Positions 51,989 through 60,532 of a stretch of 64,000 nt of DNA are shown here, one piece after another. Source of the stretch: an uncultured Synechococcus sp. (lineage in GTDB: Bacteria > Cyanobacteriota > Cyanobacteriia > PCC-6307 > Cyanobiaceae); the NCBI GenBank assembly GCA_949373155.1, contig CASICK010000003.1, positions 20,969-84,968 on the forward strand. The letters run 5' to 3'. Numbering within the stretch: the first letter of the stretch is position 1; each line of letters opens with the position of its first letter. The notes under the pieces are model-generated. The model was not told the origin of the DNA. It saw only the letters and a program-made list of their open reading frames with translations, and did not search any database. The translations under genes and the position numbers were made by a program.

Positions 51989-53001
51989 CGGATGCGGGGA
52001 TCGAGCACGGCAACCAAGAGATCAACCGCCACACTCACCATCACGACAAGGGCGGCGATGGCCACAACGATGCCTTGAACCACTGGGTAATCGCGTTGGT
52101 TGATGCTCTCGTAAAGGCTCATGGCAATGCCTGGCCAGGAGAAGGTCACTTCAATGAGCAAAGCTCCACCGATGAGCGATGCCACCGTGATTCCCGCGAT
52201 CGTAAGCACGGGCAGCAAAGCATTGGGCAGGGCATGGCGCAGTACGACCTGGACCTCGCTCAGTCCACGGCTCCTTGCCGATTCCACATAATCCGATTTC
52301 AGAGTGCGATTCAGATTGAGCCGTAGTGCGTTGGTGAAGACTCCACTTAGCAAGAGGCCCAAGGTGCAGGCCGGCAGCACGAGGTGCCGAATGCTTCCTT
52401 GCAGGGCAGCCCAATTACCGCTGATCACGCTGTCAAAGATCAGAAATCCGCTGCCCTCTGGAGGGATCAAGCTGGGAGGGAATCTGCCGCCAACGGGCAG
52501 CCAGCCGAGCATGACCGCAAACACGAGTTGGATCAGCATGGCTGCCCAAAACGGGGGTAATGCGTAGGTGCCAATGCCGTAGAAGCGGCCGGCGAAGTCA
52601 AATTTCCCCTCGGGTCGGGCAATCCCACTGAAGCCAACGGCCAAGCCCAGAACGGCCGCGATGATTAAGGCGGTGATTCCTAGCTCCAGGCTTGCCGGGA
52701 GCGTTTTACTGATGATCGACCGCACCGACTCGTTATTAATCAGTGCATTGCCTAAATCTCCATGAACCAGTTTGCTGAGAAAATTAAAATATTGATTCCA
52801 GAGCGATTGATCGAGGCCCAGGCTGCTCCTTAGGGCGGCTTTAGCGGCTTCTGGGGCCCTGCTTCCGAGTACCGCATCCACCGGGTCTCCTGGAGCAACC
52901 CGGAGAAGTAGAAACACCAGGCTGGCGATCAGCCAAAGCATGAGCGGAGCTAGCGCGAGGCGGGTTGCGCAGTAGCGAAACAGCTCCCTTCCTCGTGCCA
53001 T
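51982..53001 (-). CDS. Dipeptide/nickel-type ABC transporter permease
   Basis: A 339-residue DppB/OppB-type permease with six membrane helices. The conserved N-terminal block LLLRVAPGDPVDAVLGSRAP (about 30-49) and the EAA-type loop YVESARSRGLSEVQVVLRHA then LPNALLPVLTI (about 238-268) are present. It begins one base inside the end of the binding-protein gene (TGATG), so they are co-translated. No second permease or ATPase gene is adjacent, so the complex must draw other parts from elsewhere. Confidence 0.92.
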   Translation of the reverse strand: MARGRELFRYCATRLALAPLMLWLIASLVFLLLRVAPGDPVDAVLGSRAPEAAKAALRSSLGLDQSLWNQYFNFLSKLVHGDLGNALINNESVRSIISKTLPASLELGITALIIAAVLGLAVGFSGIARPEGKFDFAGRFYGIGTYALPPFWAAMLIQLVFAVMLGWLPVGGRFPPSLIPPEGSGFLIFDSVISGNWAALQGSIRHLVLPACTLGLLLSGVFTNALRLNLNRTLKSDYVESARSRGLSEVQVVLRHALPNALLPVLTIAGITVASLIGGALLIEVTFSWPGIAMSLYESINQRDYPVVQGIVVAIAALVVMVSVAVDLLVAVLDPRIRY

Positions 53002-54611
53002 CAGCGTCGCTCTCCGAGTTGGTCCAGATTCACGAGTCCGCTGCCATTAAAGGTGGGAGGGTTCAAACGAAGTTGAGCCCAGGCTTTTGGAGCCACAAAC
53101 CACACCGGGATGTAAGGAACTCCTTGTGCTGCCATCGCATCCACGGTTGCCAGCTCTTGTAGACGTGCCTTGCCCTGAAGACTGTCGCTACGGCGCAACG
53201 CTTCTTGCAGCCGTGGTTCGGTCCAGAAGGTGCCGCCATCCACGGCTTCACCGGCCTCGCAAACGTTTCCTTCCGAGCGTTTGCAACTGAGCAAGGGGGA
53301 GAGATAGGCCTCAGGGTCGGGGTAAGAGCCACTCCAGTCAAGAATCACTGCCTCGAACGATCCTTCGCTGAGCTGTTTGTAGACCGTGGTGGATTCCACG
53401 CCGTTGAGGGTCATTTGGACGCAATCGGGCAGATCTCGCTTCAGCTGAGCTTGCCAGGTGAGGGCCATCAAACGATCGGAGGGAACGTTGGTGCGAAACG
53501 TGAAGGGCACTTGCAGCCGACGTCCTGAGCAATAGCCAGCTTGTTGAAACAACTTGCGCGCTGTTGCAAGGTTGTAGGCCGGCCAGGGCTTGGTTTTGCC
53601 TCCCCGCAAACTTGGAGGGATGAGGGATCGCAACGGCTCTCTTTGGGCGTAGCTAACGCGGGCGCTGATCAGGCTGCGATCCAGGCTGTGGGCGAGGGCC
53701 CGACGCACGGTTTGACGTTGCATCGGCGGGCTGTTGGTGCGCAGAGTCACAAAGGTGATGTTCATGGCTGGACCTTTGCTCTCGCGCAGCAGGGCCTTGT
53801 CAGCCCGTTCGCTCAAAGCTCGTTTCTGATCTTCATCGATGGAGTTCGATAGCAACACATCCACTTCTCCGCTGATCAGGGCTCCAAACAGTGCTGTGGA
53901 ATTGCTGAGATTGATGAGGTCGAGCCCAACATTGTTTGGAGCTGCTCCCCAGTAGCTGCGAAAGGGCAGAAGCCGTTGCTGGGTGTTGCGAAAGCTGTTG
54001 AGGACGTAGGGCCCCGTTCCTACAAATCGATCATTGAGGAAGCGATCTGCATGGTCGGCGTAGGCCTTTGGGGATACGGGGGTGAGATAAGGGGAGGTCA
54101 GCAGGCTCTCGATCGAGCTGGAGGGCTGCTTGAGGCGCAGGCGCAGTTCAAAGGGACTGGGCGTTTCAATCTCGGCAATCCGATCGTTCAGCAAATAGCG
54201 CTGGGAGCCGATGCGAAGGAAGCGCTTCAAGCTGAAGGCCATCGCGTTTGCGTCGAAGCGAGTGCCGTCGTGGAACAGCACATCGCGGCGTAAAGGGATG
54301 GTCAGGCTGAGACCGTCATCACTGACCTCAGGCTTGGATGCAGCCAATTGGGGCTGAAGCTTTCCTTTGGTGCCTCGGATGTAAAGCGTGTCGCCGAGAG
54401 CGCTCAAAACTTGCAAGACCCCTGTCGTGCTTGCCAGTGCTGGATCAAGGGAGGAGATGCGTCCAGCGCTGGCCACCGTGAGACGCTCGCTCTGGCGTTT
54501 GGGCTGGCAGGCGCTTTGGCTGAAGGCAAGGACGAAGCCGATCAACACGCTGGCCTGAAGGCGGGAGCGACGGCGATCAGTCACGCAGCGATTCTTGAGA
54601 TCAACCGCCAT
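53001..54611 (-). CDS. ABC transporter solute-binding protein, family 5
   Basis: A 536-residue extracellular solute-binding protein of the DppA/OppA family. The N-terminal lipoprotein-like signal LQASVLIGFVLAFSQSACQP gives a membrane-anchored periplasmic protein. Family blocks: GRISSLDPALASTTGVLQVL, LSLTIPLRRDVLFHDGTRFD, GTGPYVLNSFRNTQQRLLPF, MQRQTVRRALAHSLDRSLIS and ATVDAMAAQGVPYIPVWF. The ligand is probably a peptide or similar compound. It lies directly before the permease gene. Confidence 0.92.
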   Translation of the reverse strand: MAVDLKNRCVTDRRRSRLQASVLIGFVLAFSQSACQPKRQSERLTVASAGRISSLDPALASTTGVLQVLSALGDTLYIRGTKGKLQPQLAASKPEVSDDGLSLTIPLRRDVLFHDGTRFDANAMAFSLKRFLRIGSQRYLLNDRIAEIETPSPFELRLRLKQPSSSIESLLTSPYLTPVSPKAYADHADRFLNDRFVGTGPYVLNSFRNTQQRLLPFRSYWGAAPNNVGLDLINLSNSTALFGALISGEVDVLLSNSIDEDQKRALSERADKALLRESKGPAMNITFVTLRTNSPPMQRQTVRRALAHSLDRSLISARVSYAQREPLRSLIPPSLRGGKTKPWPAYNLATARKLFQQAGYCSGRRLQVPFTFRTNVPSDRLMALTWQAQLKRDLPDCVQMTLNGVESTTVYKQLSEGSFEAVILDWSGSYPDPEAYLSPLLSCKRSEGNVCEAGEAVDGGTFWTEPRLQEALRRSDSLQGKARLQELATVDAMAAQGVPYIPVWFVAPKAWAQLRLNPPTFNGSGLVNLDQLGERR

Positions 54612-54637
54612 TCAACGACCTAAGGGCCCTGAAGTCG

Positions 54638-54820
54638 TTAGTCGTGGTCTCCTGTAGGGCTGGAGATCTGTTCGAGAGCAACTTCAAACACAGGGCAACC
54701 ATGGGGATCTAGGGGCCATTGGCGGATCCAACAACGGTCATGGTCGTCATCAATTCCGATCACTTGAAACGGACCTTCTCCTGAGCGGAGTTTGATGCAG
54801 TCACCTTGATTCAGTGTCAT
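54638..54820 (-). CDS. Hypothetical protein, 60 aa
   Basis: The ATG at 54820 (MTLNQGDCIKLRSGEGPFQV) gives a compact beta-rich protein: IGIDDDHDRCWIRQWPLDPH then PVFEVALEQISSPTGDHD. It resembles small SH3-like or uncharacterised conserved cyanobacterial proteins. A longer frame to 54883 is possible but less natural. It lies between hom and the solute-binding protein gene on the same strand. Confidence 0.6.
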   Translation of the reverse strand: MTLNQGDCIKLRSGEGPFQVIGIDDDHDRCWIRQWPLDPHGCPVFEVALEQISSPTGDHD

Positions 54821-54892
54821 GACAGACCGAGAACTCTGCTGATCACAGTGTGATCCCAAGGTCAGTGTCAGTTCGTTCGACATGAACGGTTA

Positions 54893-54924
54893 AGAGCACA
54901 GATCTGAAAATACAGATTTGCTCT
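54893..54924. other. Imperfect hairpin between hom and 60-aa gene
   Basis: AGAGC at 54893-54897 pairs with GCTCT at 54920-54924, and inside it AGATCTG pairs with CAGATTT (one G-T wobble) around an AAAATA loop, with a 2-base bulge. There is no clear T-run, so it may be a weak terminator after hom or a leader element for the next gene. Confidence 0.4.
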
Positions 54925-54995
54925 GTGATAGTTCTTACAACTCTGCCTTATCTAGAGGCTTCACCGCCAGGGGTGAGTTGGCGATGTGAACCTGA

Positions 54996-56312
54996 TCAAA
55001 GACAGCCGAGATGGGCATCCAGGCTTAAAACCCCCTCAATTGCATGAATGGCTTTGAGCGCTGCACTCATTTGCCCATTGCCAACAACGTGGGTGATCAC
55101 AACGATTTCAGCTCCCGCATCACCGGCTTCAAGCTGAACGATCGATTGAATTGAGACGTTGTGGTCACCGAAGCAGCTGCCAATGCGGCCAATCACGCCT
55201 GGCGCATTTTCTGTTTTGAAACGCACGTAATTTCGCTGGCTGGTTTGCTCCTGGTTGGCCAGGTGGCAAGCGCGCCAGCTGGAGGCTGCAAGTAGGGGAT
55301 CGAGGTTTCCTTGTGCTGGTTTGAGTTGGCGAATGCCAGCAATGTTGAGAATGTCGGCCACCACGGCCGAAGCGGTGGGTCCTGAGCCAGCACCAGGCCC
55401 GTAAAACATCACTCTTCCGATCGGATCTCCCTCAACCAAAATCGCGTTGTTCACCCCATTCACGCCGGCCAGGGGATGGTCTTTGGGAACCAGGGTGGGT
55501 TGAACGCTGACCGCCAGAGGCAGGGATATGGGCTGGCTGGGGTCGGGCGCCATACTTTCGGCCACGGCGAGCAGCTTCACGCTGTAGCCCAACTGGGTGG
55601 CGTAATCCACGTCTCTGCTTTGCAGCGTGCTGATCCCTGCTGTGTAGATGCCGTTGCGATCAATGGGTCCCCCGAAGGCCAATCCGGAAAGGATGGCGAT
55701 TTTGTCGGCGGCATCAAGCCCCTCCACATCTGCGGCTGGGTCCGCTTCGGCATAACCCAGATCCTGGGCGTCACGTAGGACAGCGTTGTAGTCCGCACCC
55801 TCTTCGGCCATCCGACTCAGGATGTAATTGGTAGTGCCATTGATGATTCCGCTCACGCGCTGAATGCGGTTGCTGCCGAGCGATTGCTTGAGCGGTTCAA
55901 TAATCGGAATCCCGCCGCCAACGGCGGCTTCTATCAGCACATAAACGCCGGCGGCCGCAGCGGCTGCGGCAATCTCTTCGCCATGTCTAGCGATTACCGA
56001 TTTGTTGGCGGTCACAACCGACTTGCCAGCAGCAATTGCGCGCATGATCAGGGTGCGAGCTGGCTCGATGCCTCCCATCACCTCCACCACAACGTCCACA
56101 GCAGGGTCGTCGACCACGGCTTCAGGGGATGTGGTGAGGATGCTTTCGTCTAAAGCAATCGGCCGTGAGCGGTTTCGATCTCTTACCGCCACTCGCACCA
56201 GATCCAGATCAGCAATCAGAGGATGTCTTCCTTCTGGTGTCTGGAGAATGCTTGCCACTCCGGCACCCACAGTGCCGAGACCGAGAAGGCCAATTCCGAT
56301 CCGGGTGGACAT
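54996..56312 (-). CDS. hom: Homoserine dehydrogenase
   Basis: NAD(P)-dependent reduction of aspartate semialdehyde to homoserine, for threonine and methionine synthesis. NADP site: IGLLGLGTVGAGVASILQTP (about 7-26); catalytic region VVEVMGGIEPARTLIMRAIA, VVTANKSVIARHGEEIAAAA, GGGIPIIEPLKQSLGSNRIQ, GIINGTTNYILSRMAEEGAD (about 155-174) and AYEADPAADVEGLDAADKIA-like GYAEADPAADVEGLDAADKI. A C-terminal ACT domain (about 350-430, FKTENAPGVIGRIGSCFGDH) provides threonine feedback. 438 residues is typical. Confidence 0.95.
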   Translation of the reverse strand: MSTRIGIGLLGLGTVGAGVASILQTPEGRHPLIADLDLVRVAVRDRNRSRPIALDESILTTSPEAVVDDPAVDVVVEVMGGIEPARTLIMRAIAAGKSVVTANKSVIARHGEEIAAAAAAAGVYVLIEAAVGGGIPIIEPLKQSLGSNRIQRVSGIINGTTNYILSRMAEEGADYNAVLRDAQDLGYAEADPAADVEGLDAADKIAILSGLAFGGPIDRNGIYTAGISTLQSRDVDYATQLGYSVKLLAVAESMAPDPSQPISLPLAVSVQPTLVPKDHPLAGVNGVNNAILVEGDPIGRVMFYGPGAGSGPTASAVVADILNIAGIRQLKPAQGNLDPLLAASSWRACHLANQEQTSQRNYVRFKTENAPGVIGRIGSCFGDHNVSIQSIVQLEAGDAGAEIVVITHVVGNGQMSAALKAIHAIEGVLSLDAHLGCL

Positions 56313-56348
56313 TGATCAGGTTCCGTTTGCGTCGCTAATAAACAGACT

Positions 56349-56810
56349 CTATGAATCCGTAGCGACAACGGTGTTTTTTAGGGCATAAGCCTGGGATTGC
56401 ATCGCCTTCAAAATGTTCAAAAAGCCGTTGGCTCTTGAGGGGGTCAGGCTTGCTTGTAGGCCGGTAGCGGCAATGAAGGCAGGATTGACGGCTAGGACCT
56501 GATCTGGGGTGAGATCACTCATTCCTTTGATGAGTAAGGCGAGCAGCCCTTTCGTGATCAAGGCATCGGACTCTCCTGTCCAGCACACGTGGTTGTCCTG
56601 GAGAGCGGCATGAATGAACACTTGAGAGACGCAACCTTGAACCTTGCGGTCTTCGGTTTGTAGCTCTGCCGGCATGGCCGGGAGCTTTTTGGCTAGCCAA
56701 AGCACGTATTCGTAACGTTTGCGTGGGTCTGACGTGCCACTAAGTCGATTTGCCAGGCGGTCTAGCTCCTCGCTTCCGTATTGGCTTGAAGAGCAGCAAG
56801 GTTCTGCCAT
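56349..56810 (-). CDS. sufE: SufE-family cysteine desulfuration protein
   Basis: A 153-residue SufE: an N-terminal helix with YGSEELDRLANRLSGTSDPR, KRYEYVLWLAKKLPAMPAEL, then the active Cys in VQGCVSQVFIHAALQDNHVC (about 63-82) and a C-terminal segment PAFIAATGLQASLTPSRANG. It accepts sulfur from a SufS-type desulfurase for Fe-S assembly. It begins MAEPCCSSSQYG, a Cys-rich start. The next gene downstream on this strand is hom. Confidence 0.9.
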   Translation of the reverse strand: MAEPCCSSSQYGSEELDRLANRLSGTSDPRKRYEYVLWLAKKLPAMPAELQTEDRKVQGCVSQVFIHAALQDNHVCWTGESDALITKGLLALLIKGMSDLTPDQVLAVNPAFIAATGLQASLTPSRANGFLNILKAMQSQAYALKNTVVATDS

Positions 56811-56818
56811 GGACGGAT

Positions 56819-57295
56819 TCAGCGATTCAGGCTGGGTTGGCGCACCTTAACCATCAGGCTGACAAGCCCGAGCAGGCCAGGTGCCCCCAGCCAGGCCAAA
56901 TGCGGTAGCCCTGTGGCTTGGTTTTGCGTTTGTACCACCTCGTCCAGCAAGACGCTGCCCTGTCGAATCGGTAGTGCCAAATAGTCGCGATGTCCGGGGC
57001 CACCATCCACTTGCAAATCCAAGACGCCTTCAACCAGGTTTGGGAGTGTCAAGACCAGTTGTCCATTCGCTCCGATCTCACCGAGTTCATTTCCAGGTGT
57101 TCCATCGGCGTTGAGCAGGCGCACAGCGGCACCCTCCACCGGCTCACCTGTTGAGAAGCTGCTACTGAGCTCTAATTGGCCATCGAGATAGCGCAGTGAG
57201 CTTTGGATTCCATGGGCCTGGGCCGGCTGGCCTGCCATGAATCCCACACCCAAAGCAGCACAGGTGACCAGCAGGCGGCGTGAGAACACGGACAT
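56819..57295 (-). CDS. Exported protein with beta-sandwich domain and C-terminal anchor
   Basis: A signal peptide (LLVTCAALGVGFMAGQPAQA) is followed by HGIQSSLRYLDGQLELSSSF and beta-rich segments (VEGAAVRLLNADGTPGNELG, LVLTLPNLVEGVLDLQVDGG), as in periplasmic carboxypeptidase-regulatory-like or DUF4198-like proteins often associated with metal uptake. A final hydrophobic helix (LAWLGAPGLLGLVSLMVKVR) anchors it. The role is unproven. It lies just upstream of sufE (8-base gap). Confidence 0.65.
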   Translation of the reverse strand: MSVFSRRLLVTCAALGVGFMAGQPAQAHGIQSSLRYLDGQLELSSSFSTGEPVEGAAVRLLNADGTPGNELGEIGANGQLVLTLPNLVEGVLDLQVDGGPGHRDYLALPIRQGSVLLDEVVQTQNQATGLPHLAWLGAPGLLGLVSLMVKVRQPSLNR

Positions 57296-57337
57296 GGCAG
57301 CAGGCTTAGAAGATTTTCATCTTGCAGAACATTCGCT

Positions 57338-57913
57338 CTACTGGCTAGCCCTGCGCAAGCTGCAGCCTTGCTCGGTGATCCATCCATTTAAGGGCTGATC
57401 CCAGGGTTCTGCCGGTAGCAAGGTGGGATGGATGCACGCCTCCGGTAGGACGGCAAACGTCGGCAGCGTTGACCATCCCGGTTGGCAGAGCAAGCGGTCA
57501 TAGCAGCCGCCTCCATAGCCCAGGCGCATGCCGTTGCGATCGACCGCAAGGGCTGGGATGAGCAAGAGGGCCAGCTCGGTGGGCTTTAACGCTGGTGATG
57601 AGAGTGGGGCAGGAATGGAAAAGGCATCGCCGCGAAGCTCTGTTGGCGATGGCGCCTCTCGCCAAGAGTGATAGGTCACGCTGTAATCCGCTGCCGTTGC
57701 AGGCAGGGCCAGGGGTGCTGGCTGAAGTTCGGCCAGCAGGCGTAAATCGGGTTCCCCCGGAAGGGGCCAGGTGATTCCAATGGCTCCATGGTGGGGAGGG
57801 GGATCCTGGGCGTTCAGATGGGCGAGCACGCTTTGAACCAGTGATGCATTCAGCCTTGGCATCAGCGCATGGCGCACGCGGCGGTATTGAGACCTCAGAG
57901 CCTGTTTATGCAT
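57338..57913 (-). CDS. 5-formyltetrahydrofolate cyclo-ligase family protein
   Basis: A 191-residue protein with RSQYRRVRHALMPRLNASLV near the N-terminus and the family's nucleotide-binding block LLIPALAVDRNGMRLGYGGG followed by CYDRLLCQPGW (about 115-146). The enzyme converts 5-formyl-THF to 5,10-methenyl-THF with ATP. The start is the ATG at 57913 (MHKQALRSQYRR). It follows the exported-protein gene's 5' end, divergent from the accessory genes to the right. Confidence 0.88.
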   Translation of the reverse strand: MHKQALRSQYRRVRHALMPRLNASLVQSVLAHLNAQDPPPHHGAIGITWPLPGEPDLRLLAELQPAPLALPATAADYSVTYHSWREAPSPTELRGDAFSIPAPLSSPALKPTELALLLIPALAVDRNGMRLGYGGGCYDRLLCQPGWSTLPTFAVLPEACIHPTLLPAEPWDQPLNGWITEQGCSLRRASQ

Positions 57914-58040
57914 GTACTTGTCTACCTGAGCTTGTTTCGCAGAGCGCGATGCATTGATCCCTTGGTATGTCGCGCGATGTGGGTCTGGTCATTTCAGTGG
58001 TTCGAGACGGTGATCTCTGAGGTAATTTCGCGTTAATAAA
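57914..58040. other. Boundary of accessory zone
   Basis: The sequence becomes more A+T-rich here, and small orphan genes dominate from 58 kb onward. No other feature is seen. Confidence 0.3.
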
Positions 58041-58175
58041 ATGAAAACTGATGAACAAGCTCAAAACTTGGCTGAAGCAGCTCAATGCTTATGCAAACAA
58101 GCATCTTCAGACCTGGGAGATGGAAAGAAAGCGTTGAAGAACTGTGGCCTTGAAGACTTGATCTTCGCGCTTTGA
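58041..58175 (+). CDS. Hypothetical small protein, 44 aa
   Basis: An ATG-started frame: MKTDEQAQNLAEAAQCLCKQ, then ASSDLGDGKKALKNCGLEDL and IFAL. Cys-x-Cys in the first helix and a third Cys later could bind metal. The composition is convincing for a small protein. The function is unknown. Confidence 0.45.
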   Translation: MKTDEQAQNLAEAAQCLCKQASSDLGDGKKALKNCGLEDLIFAL

Positions 58176-58248
58176 TCGTTGCGCTGCATGGTGAACTTTC
58201 CTGCTGCGCTTCCTTCTTTTCTAAAACTTTGACAACACGCTGCTTTGA

Positions 58249-58473
58249 ATGATGAGAGCCATTTCCTTCTGTGCATCTCTGTTGTTGGCCTTGCCTATGG
58301 CTGCAGCTGAGAAGGGCACATCAACCGCCCAGGGTGTGAATGAACAGATGGCGACGGCTCAAGCGATGCGGAGTCTCCCCAAGGGGGCAATAGTTGTGGA
58401 TACCACCTGCAAAGAAATTGGTGTTGGCGCATTCACCTATCGGTTTCAATGCGCAGTTGATTGGGCTCAATAA
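58249..58473 (+). CDS. Secreted hypothetical protein, 74 aa
   Basis: A Sec signal (MRAISFCASLLLALPMAAAE, cleavage near AAA-EKG; the first of two ATGs adds one Met) and a mature part of about 53 residues with two Cys (VVDTTCKEIGVGAFTYRFQC). It is probably periplasmic or secreted, with a possible disulfide. No family is recognised. Confidence 0.6.
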   Translation: MMRAISFCASLLLALPMAAAEKGTSTAQGVNEQMATAQAMRSLPKGAIVVDTTCKEIGVGAFTYRFQCAVDWAQ

Positions 58474-58576
58474 TCAGCGCAGCCTGCACGTCCATTCTTG
58501 ATCCCAGCCTGGGTGGTTTGGCATGTCGATCAGATGCAAACCAGGTCACCAAGATGTTGCCTTGGTCTCTGTTCAT
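58433..58576 (-). CDS. Possible 47-aa protein
   Basis: The ATG at 58576 gives MNRDQGNILVTWFASDRHAK, then PPRLGSRMDVQAALIIEPNQ and LRIETDR. The composition is protein-like, but it overlaps the convergent 74-aa gene by 41 bases and lacks other support. Confidence 0.25.
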   Translation of the reverse strand: MNRDQGNILVTWFASDRHAKPPRLGSRMDVQAALIIEPNQLRIETDR

Positions 58577-58734
58577 GAAGCCCTTGTGAGTATCGATTGA
58601 AAGAATCCAGCAAAAAATTCTGTATCCGCTAGTTGACGACTTCACTCTTGCTTATCGGCCTTGCATGTTTCCCATAAAGGCAGTCTATTACTTGGATTTG
58701 CAGGGATGAGCCCAATGCAAATCCAAATCCAAAT

Positions 58735-59475
58735 TCAGACGATGGAGACCTTGCCGGAGGCAACATCGAAATACCCGGCCACGATTTGAAGATCTCCCGC
58801 TTGAACTGCGTTGGCCAAAACATCGCTGCGTGTCGTGAGCTGTTGAGCCGTCGCATTGGCATTGTTTTTGATGGCGTTCTCTAAACTCTCTCCTGGAACC
58901 AAGTTGGCTCGAATCGGCTGGATGAGCTGATCGAATAGTGGCGTGAGTGATTTACTTGCTCGAGCGGCTTGAACAGCGCCACAATTGCTGTGACCCAAGA
59001 CCAAGATCAAGGGCGTTTTTAAGACTGCAACGCCAAATTCGAGAGAGGCAATTCCCTCGTCAAAAGGTGTATTCCCTGCGCTACGTACAACAAACAAATC
59101 ACCAGCAGCAGCATCAAAAATCCATTCCGGAGCAACTCTGGAGTCAGCACAGCTGATGATGGAAGCCCAAGGGGATTGAGACTCTTCAAGAACGCTTGCA
59201 GGAAGAAAGCAATTGTCTAACCAAAGGTTGGACATCACTTGTGCCCGTTCGTTCAAACTCGTTGCCTTGTTCTTCGCTTGCCAAGCTGCCGCAAACCGTG
59301 CATTTCCATCGATCAGGGCCGTGAGTGAATCGTCTGGCCGGCAGGATCGGGCTGATTCCTTCGGCGCTAGAAACGCTGCTTCGGCTTTAGCCGGCTTGAT
59401 CAACTGCAACGCAGCTGCGAGACCAAAAGCATTTAAGCCACTACGAAACAGAAAAGAGCGTCGATTGAGCGTCAC
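58735..59475 (-). CDS. Exported beta-carbonic anhydrase
   Basis: A beta-class carbonic anhydrase of 246 residues. The zinc ligands are recognisable: ASIISCADSRVAPEWIFDAA (Cys, and Asp/Arg of the dyad, about 107-126), then ILVLGHSNCGAVQAARASKS (His and Cys, about 158-177). The N-terminus is a twin-arginine signal (MTLNRRSFLFRSGLNAFGLA), so a folded, metal-loaded enzyme should be exported to the periplasm. It would convert CO2 and bicarbonate outside the cytoplasm, possibly assisting inorganic carbon uptake. It is set among accessory genes. Confidence 0.9.
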   Translation of the reverse strand: MTLNRRSFLFRSGLNAFGLAAALQLIKPAKAEAAFLAPKESARSCRPDDSLTALIDGNARFAAAWQAKNKATSLNERAQVMSNLWLDNCFLPASVLEESQSPWASIISCADSRVAPEWIFDAAAGDLFVVRSAGNTPFDEGIASLEFGVAVLKTPLILVLGHSNCGAVQAARASKSLTPLFDQLIQPIRANLVPGESLENAIKNNANATAQQLTTRSDVLANAVQAGDLQIVAGYFDVASGKVSIV

Positions 59476-59832
59476 GAAACGGGCTTGCAGTGATACTCAA
59501 TTCCCAGGGTGCTGATCAAAACCCAGTGAGGATGTTTTGCAAATTTTAGACAGGGTGCTCTATCGAATCACACGTTTTGAAGTGCTGTGAACAACTGATT
59601 CCAAGCACCGAGAGGCATTGATTTCAGCCAGGTTGGCTTACGCGCTGATGTTCATAGCCCATTTGTGAGCGGTAGGACCTTCTCTAGATCGATCCATGAC
59701 ACCTATCAGCATGATCGATCGCTTTCTCAATCTCTTCATGATGAGAACCGATTTGAATCTTTGTTCCTTCTGATCCCTGACTGTTGATTAATCGATTCCG
59801 CGCGCTGGCGCGCTTACAGATGTAATGGGCTC
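59476..59832. other. Intergenic stretch
   Basis: I see no gene on either strand. The carbonic anhydrase promoter should lie near its right side of the start (59480-59560). Confidence 0.35.
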
Positions 59833-60057
59833 TTAGATCGATTCTGCAGCGAGATACAGCGACCCAGCAAATCCATCGCGACGTTTTCGATCACCCCATA
59901 CATATTGAAGATCCCCCTGTGTTTCCTTGTGATAAAGATCTTCTGCGAGCTGTACAAGATTTCCGCCGGTCTGCAAATAGTCATCGGCGCTCTCGTATCC
60001 ATTGTTTTGAAGCCACTGCACGGTGAGGTTGATTGCAGTTTCTTCGACCCTGGTCAT
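59833..60057 (-). CDS. Hypothetical protein, 74 aa
   Basis: MTRVEETAINLTVQWLQNNG opens a helical protein, with YESADDYLQTGGNLVQLAED and YHKETQGDLQYVWGDRKRRD, ending LYLAAESI. It is soluble and acidic. A second frame overlaps but looks less natural. It lies beyond the cyAbrB terminator on the same strand. The function is unknown. Confidence 0.55.
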   Translation of the reverse strand: MTRVEETAINLTVQWLQNNGYESADDYLQTGGNLVQLAEDLYHKETQGDLQYVWGDRKRRDGFAGSLYLAAESI

Positions 60058-60112
60058 TGAAACCTCACGTCATCGTGACGTTCTAATCGGCTGATCACTT
60101 CAGTGCTTGGCA

Positions 60113-60140
60113 TTAAAAAACCCCGCTGGTGGCGGGGCTT
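60113..60140 (-). terminator. Rho-independent terminator of cyAbrB
   Basis: On the minus strand a 6-bp GC stem (GCGGGG / CCCCGC with an adjoining GC pair) and 5-base loop is followed by TTTTTT, about 25 bases after the cyAbrB stop. A clear intrinsic terminator. Confidence 0.88.
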
Positions 60141-60163
60141 AACTCAATCGTTAGAAGAAGGAA

Positions 60164-60532
60164 TCACTCGTCGCCTTCTTCCTCACCACCCACAGGAATC
60201 AAGCGAATCGCTTTTTTGCCAAGCTTGATGGTGAATTCGTCACCAACTTGGAGGTCGAGCATGGCTGTATATGCCTTGCCGATCAGCAGATTGCCGTTGC
60301 CTTGAACTGTTGCAACGTAAGAAAGCTTGCGTCCGCCTTTACCAACGCCAGCGTTTCCGCCGCCGAGGTCAATGCCTTTGGCATTGAGGAGAGCCTCATA
60401 AAAGGCAGTGAAATTGACCCGGTCGCTGCCGTCTTTCTTTTTAGAGACGTAGCCACAAGCTGTGGCGAGATCAGTCTTGGACACATCACCAAGGTCTTTG
60501 ACTTTGGTGAGCAGGTCGGAACCGGTAAGCAT
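60164..60532 (-). CDS. AbrB-like transcriptional regulator (cyAbrB)
   Basis: The ATG at 60532 (MLTGSDLLTKVKDLGDVSKT) gives about 122 residues. The N-terminal part contains DLATACGYVSKKKDGSDRVN, FTAFYEALLNAKGIDLGGG, and the C-terminal AbrB-like DNA-binding fold includes VATVQGNGNLLIGKAYTAML and FTIKLGKKAIRLIPVGGEEE. cyAbrB proteins are conserved cyanobacterial regulators of carbon and nitrogen responses. A long frame further upstream (MLVIVKRKFQ) is a less likely start. A strong terminator follows. Confidence 0.9.
   Translation of the reverse strand: MLTGSDLLTKVKDLGDVSKTDLATACGYVSKKKDGSDRVNFTAFYEALLNAKGIDLGGGNAGVGKGGRKLSYVATVQGNGNLLIGKAYTAMLDLQVGDEFTIKLGKKAIRLIPVGGEEEGDE

Noticed and set aside
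59696..59770. 24-codon ATG frame (MTPISMIDRFLNLFMM...)
   Set aside because: Too short, no neighbour or motif support.
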